64,000 nt of DNA from Shinisaurus crocodilurus (lineage: Eukaryota; Chordata; Lepidosauria; Squamata; Shinisauridae), in contig CM037880.1 in assembly GCA_021292165.1 (NCBI GenBank), positions 183,045,085 to 183,109,084 of the forward strand. Direction: 5' to 3'. Within the stretch, counting starts at the first letter, position 1; each line of letters starts with the position of its first letter. The translations under genes were made by a program, and so were the position numbers. Positions 62,449 to 64,000 of the stretch are shown in pieces. The notes beneath the pieces were generated by a model. That model ran no database searches and had not been told where the DNA came from. It was given only the letters and a program-made list of their open reading frames with translations.

Positions 62449-62803
62449 GTAATTCACATAAGTCTCCTGCCTTGTGGTCTCATCTTTTCTGATGATGGTT
62501 CTGCAGTATATCCAGGAGGGATCTACACTAGGGATTTTTGCCATCACTGTAATGTCTGGCTCACTGGTGTGTCACACGACAGACACCCCAAACCGGCCTC
62601 CTCACACTATTTCTGCCTTTATATCCCTCATTTCTTCAGATCAGTCGTATCACAACTTTTTTTATATGTCGTGTTTTTTTCTGCAGTATATATTTCGGTG
62701 TGTGCTAAACTTGCGGTACTGTTCTGGGGGGGGAGGAGGAGTGGCTTCAGTGGGGTTGTGGGCTGGCGGGGAATGGCACTGCAATGAGGAAGTTTTGGTT
62801 GTT
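62449..62803. other. no recognisable gene or repeat
   Basis: The two overlapping plus-strand frames from 62437 and 62474 are not recognised. A G run at 62726-62733 sits between two 5S SINEs. Confidence 0.4.
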
Positions 62804-62877
62804 TCATAGATTTCATAGATCATAGAGTTGGAAGGAGCCTATAAGGCTATCGAGTCCAACCCCCGCCTCAATGCAGG
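62804..62877 (-). mobile_element. 5S-CR1 SINE, copy 8, tail part
   Basis: TCATAGATTTCATAGATCAT through GAGTCCAACCCCCGCCTC to AATGCAGG. The sequence breaks here and resumes with GGAAACTAGAGGAGGGG at 63631. Confidence 0.9.
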
Positions 62878-63628
62878 TGTTGCAAAAATATGATCAGAAC
62901 CTTTCCAAGATGGCCACTACTCAAGGAAAGGAATCAGCAACCAGAAATGAGTTTCAAAGTTTTATTTTTGTGCAAAAAGGCTCAGCTTGTGGCTCGCGCC
63001 AGGATCAGAAGCTGAAAACAAGGGAAAACGGACATGCAGTGCTTTTTTAGCCCTCGCACTATTGGTTCATTCATTCTAGCACATCAGAGTGGTTCGTTGA
63101 ACATGCTAACCAATCAGATACATATCTTTGAACATAGTAACAACCAATCAGAGACATTTCTTTGAACATGGTAACATATCAGTCTTCAGTTACACAGAAA
63201 GCAATTCATCTCCTTCTCCTCTTGGCTAGGTTGATGTCTCCCATGACCCTTAGGGCACACGAGATATCAGGCGTCCCATAAATCTGCTACTCTTGGTACC
63301 CCTTATCAATAAAAGAAACTCCCCTTTCATTAGTACATCTGGAGTTGGCACCTGAGAATACACATCAGGGATGAGATATCGGCCAAGGAGCAGATATGAC
63401 GGTGCCAGGCATACAATTAAACAAAGAAGCAACACAACTCTTCAAGGTTCCCTGGCTAAAATAGCAAAGGCAGATGGGCAAGGTGAGTTAGTTAGGCCAG
63501 GAGGGGGGGGGGAGCAGAGAGATTAGTCCATCTAACAATGTGTACCATATACAGCCTTGTTGATTGCATGTGTATAATGGAACTTTATTCTTACATATTG
63601 TTAATACACTATGTCTACTTTTCTAACA
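62878..63628 (-). mobile_element. solo LTR inserted in a 5S SINE
   Basis: A 751-bp segment, TGTTGCAAAAATATG...CTTTTCTAACA, flanked by CAGG on both sides (62874-62877 and 63629-63632). Removing it and one CAGG restores the SINE. TG...CA ends with a 4-bp duplication fit an endogenous retrovirus-type LTR left by recombination. Minus orientation is favoured because, read that way, CCAAT boxes precede an AATAAA (62961-62966) about 85 bp before the end. Three 31-34-bp units with CCAATCAG (63110, 63144) and TTGAACATG lie at 63097-63180. No internal viral genes are present. Confidence 0.75.
63097..63180. promoter_or_regulatory. triplicated CCAAT-containing unit in the solo LTR
   Basis: Three imperfect tandem units start TTGAACATG/TTTGAACAT and carry (A)CCAATCAGA; the third has the degraded ATATCAG. 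Tandem CCAAT-bearing units are typical of retroviral U3 enhancers. Function here is inference. Confidence 0.55.
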
Positions 63629-63731
63629 CAGGAAACTAGAGGAGGGGTCTCCCATCCAAGTAATAACCAGGCCTGACTCTGCTTAGCTTTCCACGCTCAG
63701 ACAAGCTGAGCCAGCGTGAGCCACAGGCCTG
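63629..63731 (-). mobile_element. 5S-CR1 SINE, copy 8, 5S head part
   Basis: CAGGAAACTAGAGGAGGGGT through CTTAGCTTTCCACGCTCAG to the GAGCCACAGGCCTG head completes the copy begun at 62804. Nothing is recognised from 63732 to the window end. Confidence 0.9.
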
Positions 63732-64000
63732 TTTGCACTCAAGCGAGAACAAAAAAGTTGACTATTACTGAAGCAAGGATCAGGGCTGATGCCAAGCGTA
63801 GGCATGGTTGGGCACCTGCTGAGGACCCACACACCAGCAGGGGCCCACTGACAAGAGCCCCTGGAGTTTCTCCTCCTCTTCACCATTGCAGCCTGCTTAT
63901 TCACTTGCCTCTCACTCTGGCCTCAACAAAGGTGCTGGTGAGAAGGAGGAGCGGGAGATGTCCTTGTCTACTTGCTCACTGGCTCTCCACCTGTCAAGGA

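Overview
The window is vertebrate nuclear DNA, most likely from a squamate reptile (lizard or snake). It is AT-rich, and I find no host gene, exon series, rRNA gene, tRNA gene or CpG-island promoter that I can defend. The organism call is inference. It rests on the mix of several LINE clades (CR1, L2, L1 and an RTE-like element), 5S rRNA-derived SINEs with a CR1 tail, CORE/MIR-like SINEs, very many short palindromic hAT-type elements, and abundant tri- and tetranucleotide microsatellites. All recognisable coding sequence belongs to transposable elements.

Layout. 0-5 kb: old SINE, hAT and CR1-like fragments and a GATA microsatellite. 5.7-10.6 kb: one degraded L1 on the minus strand (endonuclease, reverse transcriptase and C-terminal pieces), carrying three 5S-SINE insertions and a CpG-rich inverted-repeat element. 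11-21.6 kb: foldback elements, a pair of Tigger-like MITEs in opposite orientation, L1 and L2 pieces, and a second GC-rich inverted-repeat element. 24.8-27.3 kb: a 319-bp nested palindrome and a broken hAT transposase on the minus strand. 28-33.7 kb: a dense field of foldback elements, a 5'-truncated CR1 with 271 uninterrupted codons, and two hAT MITEs with readable target-site duplications. 37-41 kb: an L1 tail and a frameshifted RTE-like LINE with a C-terminal C2H2 finger. 45-51 kb: a nest in which an old L2 was split by a younger L2 and by a 2.13-kb retroelement, which itself took a 5S SINE. 55.0-56.5 kb: a cluster of long inverted repeats with mirrored ATT/AAT microsatellites. 58.9 kb: a 5S-plus-tRNA composite SINE. 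62.3-63.7 kb: 5S SINEs, one split by a solo LTR with a 4-bp target duplication.

The sequence links several elements as partners. The CR1 at 32617-33527 and the eight-copy 5S SINE share their 3' ends, as expected if CR1 machinery mobilised the SINE. The palindromic hAT-type MITEs show 8-bp target duplications, and a hAT transposase pseudogene lies in the same window, though I cannot show that it is their source. I found no new multi-gene system. The most unusual items are the 2.13-kb insert with a perfect 19-bp duplication, the 5S-derived SINE diversity, and the long inverted repeat near 55.4-56.5 kb.
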